A DNA stretch of 64,000 nt from Catenulispora sp. EB89 (GTDB taxonomy: Bacteria > Actinomycetota > Actinomycetes > Streptomycetales > Catenulisporaceae): contig NZ_JBGCCU010000003.1 of assembly GCF_041261445.1 (NCBI RefSeq), forward strand, positions 62,001 to 126,000, in the 5' to 3' direction. The notes beneath the pieces are model-generated. The model saw nothing but the letters and a program-made list of their open reading frames with translations. It did no database searches and was not told the origin of the DNA. The translations under genes and the position numbers were made by a program. Shown one piece after another: positions 8,620 to 16,065 of this stretch (position 1 is the stretch's first letter; every line of letters starts with the position of its first letter).

Positions 8620-9354
8620 CTACGGTTCAGCCGTCGCGGCAGCCGCCACCCTGATCACACGCGCCACGACGTCAGGCTGCGAAAGCGGGACGGCGTGCGA
8701 GGATGCGACCTCGGCGATCCGTGATCCGGCGCGGGCGGCCATGAAGTGCAGGATTTCCGGCGGGAGTGAGCGGTCTTCGGTGGAGACCACGGCCCAGGAG
8801 GGGATCGTGCGCCAGGCGGGCCGGCCCGTGAACGTCTCGCCGAGGGCCGCGGGCTCGATCGGGCGCTGGCTCACGGCAAGCACCGCGGCGTCCTGCGGGG
8901 GCAGGTCGGCGGCGTAGGCCTCCGCGAACCGCCCCGGCTTGAGGGTCAGGTCGGCGCCGCCCAGTGGGTTCGGAAACACATCAAGGTTCTCCGGAACCAG
9001 CAGAGTGCCGGGGTACTTGGCGTTGAGCTCCCCGGCGCTCTCCCCCGAATCCGGCTGGAACGCCGCGACGTACACCAGCGCGCTCACGCGGCCGGTGGCC
9101 GCGATGTCCGGATGCGAGATCACGGCGCCGGCCCACGAGTGGCCGGCCAGGACCACCGGTCCGTCGATGCGTTCCAGACAACCCACGAGGTAGGCCACGT
9201 CCTGCTCGAGGCTGCGCATCGGCAGTGCGGGGGCGGTGATCGGATGGCCGGAGTCCAGGAGTCGCCGGGCGACCTGATGCCAGATCGAGGCGCCGGTCAG
9301 GGCGCCGTGGACGAGGACGGCGGTGCGAGTAGAAGTAACGTTCGTTCTCTCCAT
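8620..9354 (-). CDS. Cytoplasmic alpha/beta hydrolase
   Basis: A 244-aa hydrolase with AVLVHGALTGASIW as oxyanion segment, the nucleophile elbow GHSWAGA, an acid near STEDRSLPP and the catalytic His in ASSHAVPLSQP. It is a paralogue of the Tat-exported hydrolase at 23590-24438, sharing TGPVVL/HSxxG and the SALVYVAAFQPDSGES pattern, but has no signal sequence. The start codon ATG 9354 has no Shine-Dalgarno and lies next to an operator-like repeat inside codons 2-6, which suggests a leaderless transcript. Substrate unknown. Confidence 0.85.
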   Translation of the reverse strand: MERTNVTSTRTAVLVHGALTGASIWHQVARRLLDSGHPITAPALPMRSLEQDVAYLVGCLERIDGPVVLAGHSWAGAVISHPDIAATGRVSALVYVAAFQPDSGESAGELNAKYPGTLLVPENLDVFPNPLGGADLTLKPGRFAEAYAADLPPQDAAVLAVSQRPIEPAALGETFTGRPAWRTIPSWAVVSTEDRSLPPEILHFMAARAGSRIAEVASSHAVPLSQPDVVARVIRVAAAATAEP

Positions 9355-9408
9355 GACGCGGAGCCTAGGGCCCGCGCTCGACGGGAGTCAACAGAACGTT
9401 CGTTCTCT
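9337..9408. promoter_or_regulatory. Two direct copies of AACGTTCGTTCTCT (TetR-type operator candidates)
   Basis: The 14-mer AACGTTCGTTCTCT occurs at 9337-9350 and again at 9395-9408, 58 bp apart. The second copy sits in the perfect inverted repeat AGAACG-TT-CGTTCT. One copy covers the first codons of the hydrolase gene and the other the stop of the upstream aldo-keto reductase. The form (GAACG..CGTTC) is typical of TetR/AcrR operators. Confidence 0.6.
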
Positions 9409-10486
9409 AGTACCGCACGTCGCTTTGCAGAAGCGGCGGGTAGACCGCCGATTCCTCGCCGTCGACGGTCGTTCCGGCGAACTGGAGCATCGCACGCTGC
9501 GCGCCGTGCATCGGGGCCGGATAGTTCAGCGTCGGGGCGGAGACCTCGTTCAGGGTCCGTAGTTGCTCGGCGCTCAGGGTGACGTCGAGCACGGCGAGGT
9601 TGGACTCGAGGTGCGTGATCCGGCGGGCCCCGATGATGGGGACGACGTTGCCCTGGGCTCGGAGCCAGGCCAGGGAGACGGCTGCGGAGGTCGTGTCCAG
9701 CGCTTCGGCGATCGCGGCAACGGCCTCGATGACCTCGTACTCGGCCTCGGTCGGGCCGCCGACGAAGGAGGTGCGGGCCGAGTCGGTCACCTGCGTGCCG
9801 CGCCGGTATTTGCCGGACAGGAAGCCGTTCTTCAGGGGGCTCCAGGGGACCAGCGTCATGCCCTGGTCGTGTGCCAGAGGGCTGAGTTCGCCTTCGACCG
9901 TGCGGGCCAGCAGCGAGTACTCGACCTGCAGGGCGATCAGCGGGGTCCAGCCGCGCAGGAGGGCGGTCGTCTGGGCCTGCGCGGTGAACCACGCGGGGGT
10001 GTTGGAGAAGCCGAGGTAGCGGATCCGGCCGGCGCGCACGAGGTCGTCCAGAGTCTGCATCGTCTCCTTGACCGGGGTGTTGCGGTCCCAGTTGTGCAGC
10101 CAGTACAGGTCGAGGTAGTCGGTGCGCAGGCGGCGCAGGGTCTGATCGAGTTGCCGGCGGATCGAGCTCCGTCCGGCGCCGCCGCCGTTGGGGTCGCCGG
10201 GGTGCATGTTGAAGAAGAACTTCGATGCCAGGACGGTGTGCTCGCGGCGTCCGGGCCGGGCGGCGAAGTAGTCGCCGAGGATCGCCTCGGAGTGGCCGTT
10301 GGTGTAGAAGTTGGCCGTGTCGATGAAGTTGCCGCCCTGGTCGAGGTAGGCCTCCAGGATCTTCTCCGACTCCGCGACGCTGCATCCCGCGCCGCCGAGA
10401 TCCTCGCCGAAGGTCATGGCGCCGAGCGCGAACGGGCTCACGCGCAGCCCGGAGCGGCCGAGGGTGACGTAGCTGTCGAGTGTCAT
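9407..10486 (-). CDS. Aldo/keto reductase
   Basis: NADPH-dependent oxidoreductase of 359 aa with the TIM-barrel AKR fold. The catalytic residues are visible: Asp in NFIDTANFYTNGHSE with the Tyr, Lys in VLASKFFF and His in LDLYWLHNWD; the cofactor-binding end is IIGARRITHLESN. Start is ATG 10486 with GAGGAG 7 nt upstream; an in-frame TTG at 10501 was rejected. It is divergent from an AraC regulator, a common pairing for AKR genes induced by aldehydes or xenobiotics (family knowledge). Confidence 0.93.
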   Translation of the reverse strand: MTLDSYVTLGRSGLRVSPFALGAMTFGEDLGGAGCSVAESEKILEAYLDQGGNFIDTANFYTNGHSEAILGDYFAARPGRREHTVLASKFFFNMHPGDPNGGGAGRSSIRRQLDQTLRRLRTDYLDLYWLHNWDRNTPVKETMQTLDDLVRAGRIRYLGFSNTPAWFTAQAQTTALLRGWTPLIALQVEYSLLARTVEGELSPLAHDQGMTLVPWSPLKNGFLSGKYRRGTQVTDSARTSFVGGPTEAEYEVIEAVAAIAEALDTTSAAVSLAWLRAQGNVVPIIGARRITHLESNLAVLDVTLSAEQLRTLNEVSAPTLNYPAPMHGAQRAMLQFAGTTVDGEESAVYPPLLQSDVRY

Positions 10487-10644
10487 GATCGTGCTCCTCA
10501 AAGCGAGTGGTGCATCGTGTCCCCTCGATCAAACCCTCGCCGATCTGCGGCTGGTAGACCAGAACGGGCCCAGGCTTGCACGATCCTGCTCCATCCGCGC
10601 GGATCGGGTTGTCCGAGCCGGGACGCGGATGGTTTCGTGAAGTC

Positions 10645-11598
10645 ATGCTGGAGGAGATCCGCCGCCTCATCGCCGCGCACGCGCGGCCGGACCTGCGCAC
10701 GCCGATCGACGGCCTGCTGCTCTCGCGCGTCAGCTCGAGCGAGACCGACTATTCGATGACCTCGCCGCTGCTGGTCGTGATGGCGCGGGGCGGCAAGCGC
10801 CTGCTGCTCGGCGACCGGGTCTTCCAGTACCGGGCCGGCGATCTGCTCCTGGTCACCGCTGACCTGCCGGTCACCGGCCACTTCTTCGACCTCTCACCGC
10901 GGGCCCCGTCGCTGGCCGTGGGCCTCGAACTGCGCCCCGCGCTGATCGCCCCGCTGCTCCTCGACGCGGCCTCCGCTCCCCCGGCTCGTCCCGGCACGGG
11001 CGCCAGGGCAGGCGCCAGGGCAGGTGCCAGTACAGGTGCCAAGGCAGGCGCGATCGCGACCGGCGTCGCGGACGCCGACCTGCTCGACGCCCTCGTCCGC
11101 ATGCTGCGGCTGCTCGACCACCCGGCGGACGTGCCGGTGCTCGCGCCGTTGTACGAGCGCGAGATCCTCTGGCGGCTGCTGACCGGCCCGCACGGCGCGG
11201 TGCTGCGCCAGATCGGGCTGGCCGACAGTGCCCTGACTCACGTGCGCGGGACCATCCAGTGGATCCGCGAGCACTACGACGAACCGCTGCGGATCCCCGA
11301 CCTCGCCCGGCAGGCCGGCCTGAGTCCGTCGGCGTTCCATCGCCGTTTCCGCGACGTCACCGCGCTGAGCCCCTTGCAGTTCCAGAAGCGCATCCGGCTC
11401 CAGCAGGCGCGGGAGCTGCTGGTCACCGACGCCGGCGACATCGCCGCAGTCGGCCACCGCGTCGGATACGACAGCCCCTCGCAGTTCAATCGCGAGTACC
11501 GGCGGCTGTTCGGCGCGCCGCCCGGGCAGGACGCGGCCAGACTGCGCGTCGGGTCGGGTTCGGGCTCAGGCGCCGAACCGCAGCAGGTCCTGCCCTAG
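10645..11598 (+). CDS. AraC-family transcriptional regulator
   Basis: A 317-aa activator with an N-terminal AraC_N/cupin-like sensor domain (RPDLRTPIDGLLLSRV to about residue 125) and a C-terminal double HTH (EPLRIPDLARQAGLSPSAFH, then VGYDSPSQFNREYRRLFG). ATG 10645 was chosen; it has no strong ribosome site, and a TTG at 10576 is the alternative. A 17-residue Gly/Ala-rich linker (GARAGARAGASTGAKAG) encoded by a 12-bp tandem repeat interrupts the sensor domain. Probably controls the divergent aldo-keto reductase. Confidence 0.9.
   Translation: MLEEIRRLIAAHARPDLRTPIDGLLLSRVSSSETDYSMTSPLLVVMARGGKRLLLGDRVFQYRAGDLLLVTADLPVTGHFFDLSPRAPSLAVGLELRPALIAPLLLDAASAPPARPGTGARAGARAGASTGAKAGAIATGVADADLLDALVRMLRLLDHPADVPVLAPLYEREILWRLLTGPHGAVLRQIGLADSALTHVRGTIQWIREHYDEPLRIPDLARQAGLSPSAFHRRFRDVTALSPLQFQKRIRLQQARELLVTDAGDIAAVGHRVGYDSPSQFNREYRRLFGAPPGQDAARLRVGSGSGSGAEPQQVLP
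10999..11051 (+). repeat. 12-bp tandem repeat inside the AraC gene
   Basis: Four copies of the unit GGCGCCAGGGCA with drift (10999-11010, 11011-11022, 11023-11034, 11035-11046) plus a 5-nt partial. The period is a multiple of three, so it adds the repeating linker GARA/GARA/GAST/GAKA without breaking the frame. Likely arose by slippage. Confidence 0.85.
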
Positions 11599-11626
11599 TC
11601 GGCCGTGGTCGGCCGTAAGTCGGCGA

Positions 11627-12736
11627 TCACTCGACGCTCGCCACGGCCTTCAGACGATCGCCGGAAGAAAGAACAAGCTCCCCCAGTTCGGCATTGACCG
11701 CTCCCAGCCACGCGACCAGGGCGGCGCCGTCCACGTCCAGCTCGGCCGCGAGGTCCCGCTCGTCGAAGCAGGAGCCGAGGTACGCGGCGCGGGCCCACCG
11801 CACCGCCAGCCGGTCCGTGAGCTCGGATTCGGTGTGCTCGAGTCCGAGTCCGTCGCGATCCAGCAATGCGACCGCGTGGAGAAGCGTCAAGTGGACGTAC
11901 ACGTGGAACGCCGCCAGAGTGCGGTCCGCGGTAAAACTGCGGCCGGGCCCTCCCCACGGCACCGGGGCACGGTGGCTGGCAGCATCCTGATAACCACTAC
12001 GGAGCATGCGACGGGCCAGGCCGAAGTCGACGAGTTTCTGGTGCAGGGACTCATGAAGTACCGAGTCCGCGCCGGCCAGGGGGTCGGCCGCGACGCGTTC
12101 GTTCAGGTAGATCACGAGCGGCGTGGCGCTGATGTAGGCGCTGTGCGGCGCACCCTGGAACAACACGACGCCGTCGACGAGCGCCGCCGTCTCGGGAGCC
12201 ACGGTCGGCAGGCACGCGTAGAGCAGCCGGAACGCCCGATCGACCGAGTCCTGCGAAGGCGCGGCCGGTTCCTGGAGCGCGATCTCGACGGTGAATCCGT
12301 CGTGGGCCATGGCCGCGTGGAAGCGCTGCGCGAGCTGTTGTCCGAGCGTGTCGTCGACGTCCGTGAGTGTCGGCGGCCGGAGCAGGCCAGCCGTCGCGGG
12401 AGCCAGAGCCGAGACCGGCACCGGCGGAACGGGCTCCAGGCTCCGCGCATACGCCACCAGCTCGACAAGCTGTCGCAGCCGTTCGTCGGAGCGCTCCTCG
12501 CGGTCGCGCAGCCGCAGGAAGGCCTCGTCGGCGAATCCGCGCAGCAGCGACCGGCTTTGCGGGCTGTGGGCCTTCTCGGCGAGATCCGCGAACGGCGGGA
12601 AGATCTTGCCCAGCAAGGCGTAGAGGCCGCCGTAGTAGACGTCTGCGTTGGCTCTCAGGGCGCTGCTGTCGCCGAACATCCCGCGCGCCAGATGCCGGTC
12701 CAGCTCACGGAGCCTGGCCAGCTCTGCGTCCGTCAC
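11627..12736 (-). CDS. HExxH-motif peptide-modification enzyme (peptide beta-hydroxylase type)
   Basis: A 369-aa protein resembling the family of HExxH enzymes found beside RiPP precursors, named in databases as alpha-ketoglutarate-dependent peptide beta-hydroxylases (family knowledge, from memory). The key site is SVLHESLHQKL with His228, Glu229 and His232. Downstream, HRAPVPWGGPGRSF and TLAAFHVYVHL match the family's usual RAPW..P and histidine-containing helix. Start is GTG 12736 with AGGAGG about 8 nt upstream, overlapping the stop of the preceding recognition protein (GTGA), so the two are translationally coupled. In this locus the likely substrate is the precursor at 14632-14814, perhaps its Asp/Asn residues (inference). 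A zinc-peptidase role is the alternative. Confidence 0.78.
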   Translation of the reverse strand: MTDAELARLRELDRHLARGMFGDSSALRANADVYYGGLYALLGKIFPPFADLAEKAHSPQSRSLLRGFADEAFLRLRDREERSDERLRQLVELVAYARSLEPVPPVPVSALAPATAGLLRPPTLTDVDDTLGQQLAQRFHAAMAHDGFTVEIALQEPAAPSQDSVDRAFRLLYACLPTVAPETAALVDGVVLFQGAPHSAYISATPLVIYLNERVAADPLAGADSVLHESLHQKLVDFGLARRMLRSGYQDAASHRAPVPWGGPGRSFTADRTLAAFHVYVHLTLLHAVALLDRDGLGLEHTESELTDRLAVRWARAAYLGSCFDERDLAAELDVDGAALVAWLGAVNAELGELVLSSGDRLKAVASVE

Positions 12737-13035
12737 TGTTCGGCCTCCTGCTGTTCCACCGACTCGATCAAGCCGACTCCACTGAGTCCGTCCAGGACAC
12801 GGTCGAAGCGGCGTTCGGCCTCGTCCGCGCCGAGGCGTCCGCCGACCGTCGCCGCAAAGCGCTCCGCCGCCGCCTGCCGCGGGTGTCGGGTGACGAGCTC
12901 CAGGACGTACAGACTGACCTTGTCGAGGATCAGGACGTAGGGCTGCCGCCCCGTGAAGGCGAATGCGTTCGACAAGTCGTCGTACGGCCGGACGTCCCAC
13001 TCCTGCGACCTGCGGTATCCAACACTCAGGGTCAT
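12733..13035 (-). CDS. PqqD-like RiPP recognition protein (RRE)
   Basis: A 100-aa protein that probably binds the leader of the precursor and delivers it to modifying enzymes. From about residue 30 the pattern is that of PqqD: YVLILDKVSLYVLELV, a helical stretch, then ERRFDRVLDGLSGVGLIE as the last helix with the terminal Gly-Leu. PqqD-like folds are winged-helix domains that bind leader peptides as an extra beta strand (established). Start ATG 13035 has GGGAGG 5-6 nt upstream. It lies between the exporter (14 bp gap) and the HExxH gene (4 bp overlap). Assignment rests on pattern, not on a profile score. Confidence 0.68.
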   Translation of the reverse strand: MTLSVGYRRSQEWDVRPYDDLSNAFAFTGRQPYVLILDKVSLYVLELVTRHPRQAAAERFAATVGGRLGADEAERRFDRVLDGLSGVGLIESVEQQEAEQ

Positions 13036-13049
13036 GATTCCTCCCGCGC

Positions 13050-14330
13050 TCATCCGGTCGGGGCGGCGGCCTCGGATCGGGCCGCGCGCAGTGTCGGGGC
13101 GACTAGGGCGGCCACGCCGACGATGCTTCCGAGAACCCCCGCCGCACCGAGCACCACCGCGCTCGTCCGGACGGGGTCGGCGTGCGCCAGGTCCACCGCC
13201 GGGCCGGCGATGAGCAGCCCCAGCGGCGTCGCCGCCTGCACCAACGAGCGCCGGATCCCGAAGACCTGGGCCTGGCGCTCCAACGGCACCGCCGTCTGCC
13301 ACAGCGTCTGGTAGGCGCTGGTGACGCTGGGCAGGACGAACGCCGCGCAGAACGCCGACACCAGCCACCACGGCGCCTGTCCGCTGACCGCGGTCAGCAC
13401 CGGACCCGCCAGGCACGCGGCGGCGACCCCGGCGGGTACCAGAACACTGCTTCTCACCCGGCGCATGATGACGACGGCGCTCAGTCCCCCGAGCACCGCG
13501 CCCAACCCGGCGGCGGACGACACCGACCCCAGGATCACCGCGTTCTGCCCCGAGCGCAGCATCAACAGCGGCTTGCTGAGCACGGCACCGACCGCCGAGA
13601 CGAAGTTCAGGGTGAAGAAGACGAAGACCAGCCCGCGCAAGGTCGGCCGGCTGGCGATGAAGCTCAGGCCGGCCCTCATGGTTCGCAGGGCGCTGTCCCG
13701 TCCGGCGCCTGCTCCCGCCCGGGTTTCGGCATTGTCCGCCTGCGGCTCCGCGCGATCGCCGGGAACCCTGGTGAACGCCAGCGTGACGAAGCCGGCCAGG
13801 TAGCTGAGCAGGTCCACGAGCAGCACCGCGGGAAGCCCGGCCAGCTTCAACAGCAGCCCGGCGGCCAGCGGCGCGATGACGGAGCCCGCCGATTCGCCGA
13901 AGCCGATCTGCGCGTTGGCGCGGGCCAGACCGTCGGCGCCGGCCAAGGTGGTGACGACTTTCGAGTAGGCGAGCCAGTGTGCTGCTTCGAGGACGCCCTC
14001 AGTCACGCCCACGAGGTACAGGTGCCACGTGCGCAGGTCGTGATGGTGCGCCAGAAGCAGGAGAACCACGGCGACGACGGCCAGAAGCGCGTCGCACGAC
14101 AGCATCACGGACTTGGCGCTCAGCCGGTCGACCCACACGCCCAGAAATGGCGAGAAAAGTATTCCCGGCAGCAGATTGGAAAGCAACAGAAAAGAAAGCG
14201 TGGACGCGCGGCCGTCGGTCTGCCAGGCCCACAACGTAATGGCGAACCAACAGATCTGTCCACCTACCGCGGACGCGAATTGTCCGAGCCAGACCGTGGT
14301 GGCGGCGGATCTCAGAGACCGCGCGCGCAA
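13050..14330 (-). CDS. MFS transporter, likely product exporter
   Basis: A membrane protein of about 426 aa with ~12 hydrophobic helices, of the MFS_3/enterobactin-exporter type: WLGQFASAVGGQICWFAITL is helix 1 and GVWVDRLSAKSVM matches the conserved loop 2-3 motif. It heads the leftward operon and is divergent from the precursor, fitting export of the mature product. The start is uncertain: no ATG or GTG lies in frame near the hydrophobic start. TTG 14330 is used here, but its GGGGAG is 20 nt away, while an ATC codon at 14342 is 8 nt from it. Confidence 0.85.
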   Translation of the reverse strand: MRARSLRSAATTVWLGQFASAVGGQICWFAITLWAWQTDGRASTLSFLLLSNLLPGILFSPFLGVWVDRLSAKSVMLSCDALLAVVAVVLLLLAHHHDLRTWHLYLVGVTEGVLEAAHWLAYSKVVTTLAGADGLARANAQIGFGESAGSVIAPLAAGLLLKLAGLPAVLLVDLLSYLAGFVTLAFTRVPGDRAEPQADNAETRAGAGAGRDSALRTMRAGLSFIASRPTLRGLVFVFFTLNFVSAVGAVLSKPLLMLRSGQNAVILGSVSSAAGLGAVLGGLSAVVIMRRVRSSVLVPAGVAAACLAGPVLTAVSGQAPWWLVSAFCAAFVLPSVTSAYQTLWQTAVPLERQAQVFGIRRSLVQAATPLGLLIAGPAVDLAHADPVRTSAVVLGAAGVLGSIVGVAALVAPTLRAARSEAAAPTG

Positions 14331-14631
14331 AGTCGATCCGATGACCGCACCTCCCCGTGAACAGCACCGACGATCCCTGAGAGTAGCAGCGCCGCTCGGG
14401 GCGAACGCGATGACGGTGTTGCGTTCAACCGTCGAAACCGGGAAGTCCGCAGGCTCGGACAGCGGATTCAAGCACTTGACTGGCCGCTCAATCGCGTTCA
14501 ACTGTCCAGCCGGGCAATCCGCTTTGTGTGGACAGTGGACTCCGGCATTGGCTAACTTCACGCCGAGCCGATCACATTCGGCTTGTGAGTAAAGGCACCG
14601 GTGCACCGTGCCCTGAGAAAGGGGAAAGCCC
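14331..14631. promoter_or_regulatory. Divergent control region of the RiPP locus
   Basis: This 301-bp gene-free stretch separates the exporter and precursor operons. It contains a direct repeat GCGTTCAAC-Y-GTC at 14421-14433 and 14494-14506 (one mismatch), an inverted repeat ACTGTCCA / TGGACAGT at 14501-14508 and 14529-14536, and a short hairpin GTCCG-CAGGCT-CGGAC at 14445-14460. TTGACT at 14476-14481 could be a -35 element. The repeats are the best candidates for a regulator's binding site; no pathway-specific regulator gene is inside the locus. The precursor ribosome site (AAGGGGAAAG) ends the region. Confidence 0.55.
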
Positions 14632-14814
14632 ATGCAGGAATCGAGCACGCTGCAGGATCTCGAGGCGACGCTGGCCGCCACGTTCGAGGCCGGCGACTGG
14701 GGTCTGGACGCCGCGATCGCGGAGCAGTCCGGGACCGAGCTGGTCGACACCTCGATCCGTCCGATCAACATGGACCTCAACGACCTGATGGGCAGCCGTC
14801 CGGTCGGTAACTGA
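14632..14814 (+). CDS. Putative RiPP precursor peptide
   Basis: A 60-aa peptide with a strong ribosome site (AAAGGGGAAAG, 4 nt before ATG). The N-terminal part is acidic and helical (STLQDLEATLAATFEAGDWG) and looks like a leader; LQDLEATL fits an RRE-binding segment. The C-terminal part after about residue 40 (SIRPINMDLNDLMGSRPVGN) is a likely core, with Arg43-Pro44 and Arg56-Pro57, Asp48/Asp51 and Asn46/Asn50/Asn60. It has no cysteine, and the only Ser/Thr of the proposed core are Ser41 and Ser55, so lanthionine or thiazole chemistry is unlikely. Position at the head of the enzyme operon and the adjacent recognition domains support the call; cleavage site is unknown. Confidence 0.78.
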   Translation: MQESSTLQDLEATLAATFEAGDWGLDAAIAEQSGTELVDTSIRPINMDLNDLMGSRPVGN

Positions 14815-14868
14815 GTCCAGAACGGGCCCGACCCTCCCACAGGTGACACACGGGGACGGGACTAACCC

Positions 14869-14910
14869 GGGGATGGCCGGCCGGCCGCACCGCGGCCGCC
14901 GGCCATCCCC
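14869..14910 (+). terminator. Strong hairpin between precursor and enzyme genes (attenuating terminator)
   Basis: GGGGATGGCCGGC at 14869-14881 pairs perfectly with GCCGGCCATCCCC at 14898-14910, and the stem continues inward with GGCCGC/GCGGCC, giving 19 pairs with one bulged C and a 3-nt loop. No T-tract follows. It sits 55 bp after the precursor stop and 22 bp before the next start. Such hairpins often let precursor transcript exceed enzyme transcript in RiPP operons. Confidence 0.75.
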
Positions 14911-14931
14911 GCACGCGACGGGGATCACCGC

Positions 14932-16065
14932 ATGAACCTTTCCGGCAGCCCGAGCGGTGCCGTGCTGCGCGCCGCCATCCGGGTCCCGAGCCCGGCGGTC
15001 GTGTACGACCTGGACCTGGTCACCGAGGCCGTGGCTGGGCTGCGGGCGGACCTGGGCGCCATCCCCGACGCCGCGATCCTGTTCGCCGTGAAGGCGAACC
15101 GGTTCCCGCCGGTGCTGCGGCATCTGGCGGGCCTCGGAGTCGGCGCGGACGTGGCCGGGCTCCGGGAGTACGAAGCAGCCGTCGAGGCCGGGATGACGCC
15201 GATCACCGCGACCTCGCCCGGTTTCGACGCGGCGGCGCTGCGCCGGCTGAGCGGCCTGGACGTCCCCGTCGACGTCAGCAGCCGATCGCAGCTGGAGGGC
15301 TGGATCGCGGCCGGCGGACTGCCGGCGGACGGGGAGATCGGCCTGCGGATCAGGGTTCCGGTGGCTCCGGTGGAGCGCGCGGGCACCGGAGTGGCGTGGA
15401 GCCGCTTCGGCGTCGATGCCGCGGATCCGGAGTTGCACGCGCTTCTGAAGCAGCATCGGCTGACGGTGACCCGGCTGCACGCACATGCCGGCGAGGTGAT
15501 GACAGCGCGACGGGCCCGGGGCCTGATGACCGCGCTCCTTCAGTGCTGCACGGCTACGTTCCCCGACGTCTCAGTCCTCAACATCGGCGGCGGCCTGGCC
15601 GGTCTGTACGCCGACCCGGCCGAGGCGCGGCGGGCCTGGGCAGCGGTCGCGGCGGCGCTGAGCGAGTTCGCCGAGACGACCGGACGACGGCTGAAGCTGA
15701 TCGTCGAGCCCGGGATGCTGCTGACCGCCTTGGCCGGCTACCTCGTGGTGACGGCCCGGGGAGTCGACGCCCATCCCGGCGGGGTCCCCGCCGTCACCGC
15801 CGACGCCTCCGGATGGAACCTGCTGAGCTGGACCCGGCCCCGGCTGGTCGCCCAGATCCCGGACCGGGGCGCGCCGCCGCGGCGCTACGCGCTGGTCGGC
15901 AACAGCTGTTACGAGGAAGACGTACTGGTCCCGGATCTGGCCGCCGGCGAGGTCCGAGTGGGAGACCGGCTGGTGCTGAACGCGGCCGGCGCCTACGTGA
16001 CAAGCATGGCGCGGTCTCTGCACGGTATGGAGCCGCCTCACGAGGAGGTCGTGCGCGGAAGATGA
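14932..16065 (+). CDS. PLP-dependent fold-type III enzyme (Orn/DAP decarboxylase-like)
   Basis: A 377-aa protein of the alanine racemase/group IV decarboxylase superfamily. The PLP lysine is Lys54 in ILFAVKANRF; other conserved parts are LHAHAGEV, the phosphate-binding LNIGGGLAG, IVEPGM, the cysteine-containing GNSCYEEDVLV and the active-site Tyr in AAGAYVTSMA. Known relatives decarboxylate free basic amino acids or diaminopimelate. Within this operon the substrate could be a free amino acid or an ornithine generated on the peptide; sequence does not decide. It is a paralogue of 17106-18719 and overlaps the next gene by ATGA. Confidence 0.85.
   Translation: MNLSGSPSGAVLRAAIRVPSPAVVYDLDLVTEAVAGLRADLGAIPDAAILFAVKANRFPPVLRHLAGLGVGADVAGLREYEAAVEAGMTPITATSPGFDAAALRRLSGLDVPVDVSSRSQLEGWIAAGGLPADGEIGLRIRVPVAPVERAGTGVAWSRFGVDAADPELHALLKQHRLTVTRLHAHAGEVMTARRARGLMTALLQCCTATFPDVSVLNIGGGLAGLYADPAEARRAWAAVAAALSEFAETTGRRLKLIVEPGMLLTALAGYLVVTARGVDAHPGGVPAVTADASGWNLLSWTRPRLVAQIPDRGAPPRRYALVGNSCYEEDVLVPDLAAGEVRVGDRLVLNAAGAYVTSMARSLHGMEPPHEEVVRGR

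Noticed and set aside
11627-13000. Longer 457-aa form of the HExxH protein
   Set aside because: The extra 88 residues overlap the PqqD-like gene in another frame; GTG 12736 has a good ribosome site and coupled stop.
14632-14814. Lanthipeptide, lasso, thiopeptide or graspetide class for the precursor
   Set aside because: No Cys and only two Ser in the proposed core, and no LanB/M/KC, lasso cyclase, YcaO or ATP-grasp genes in the locus.
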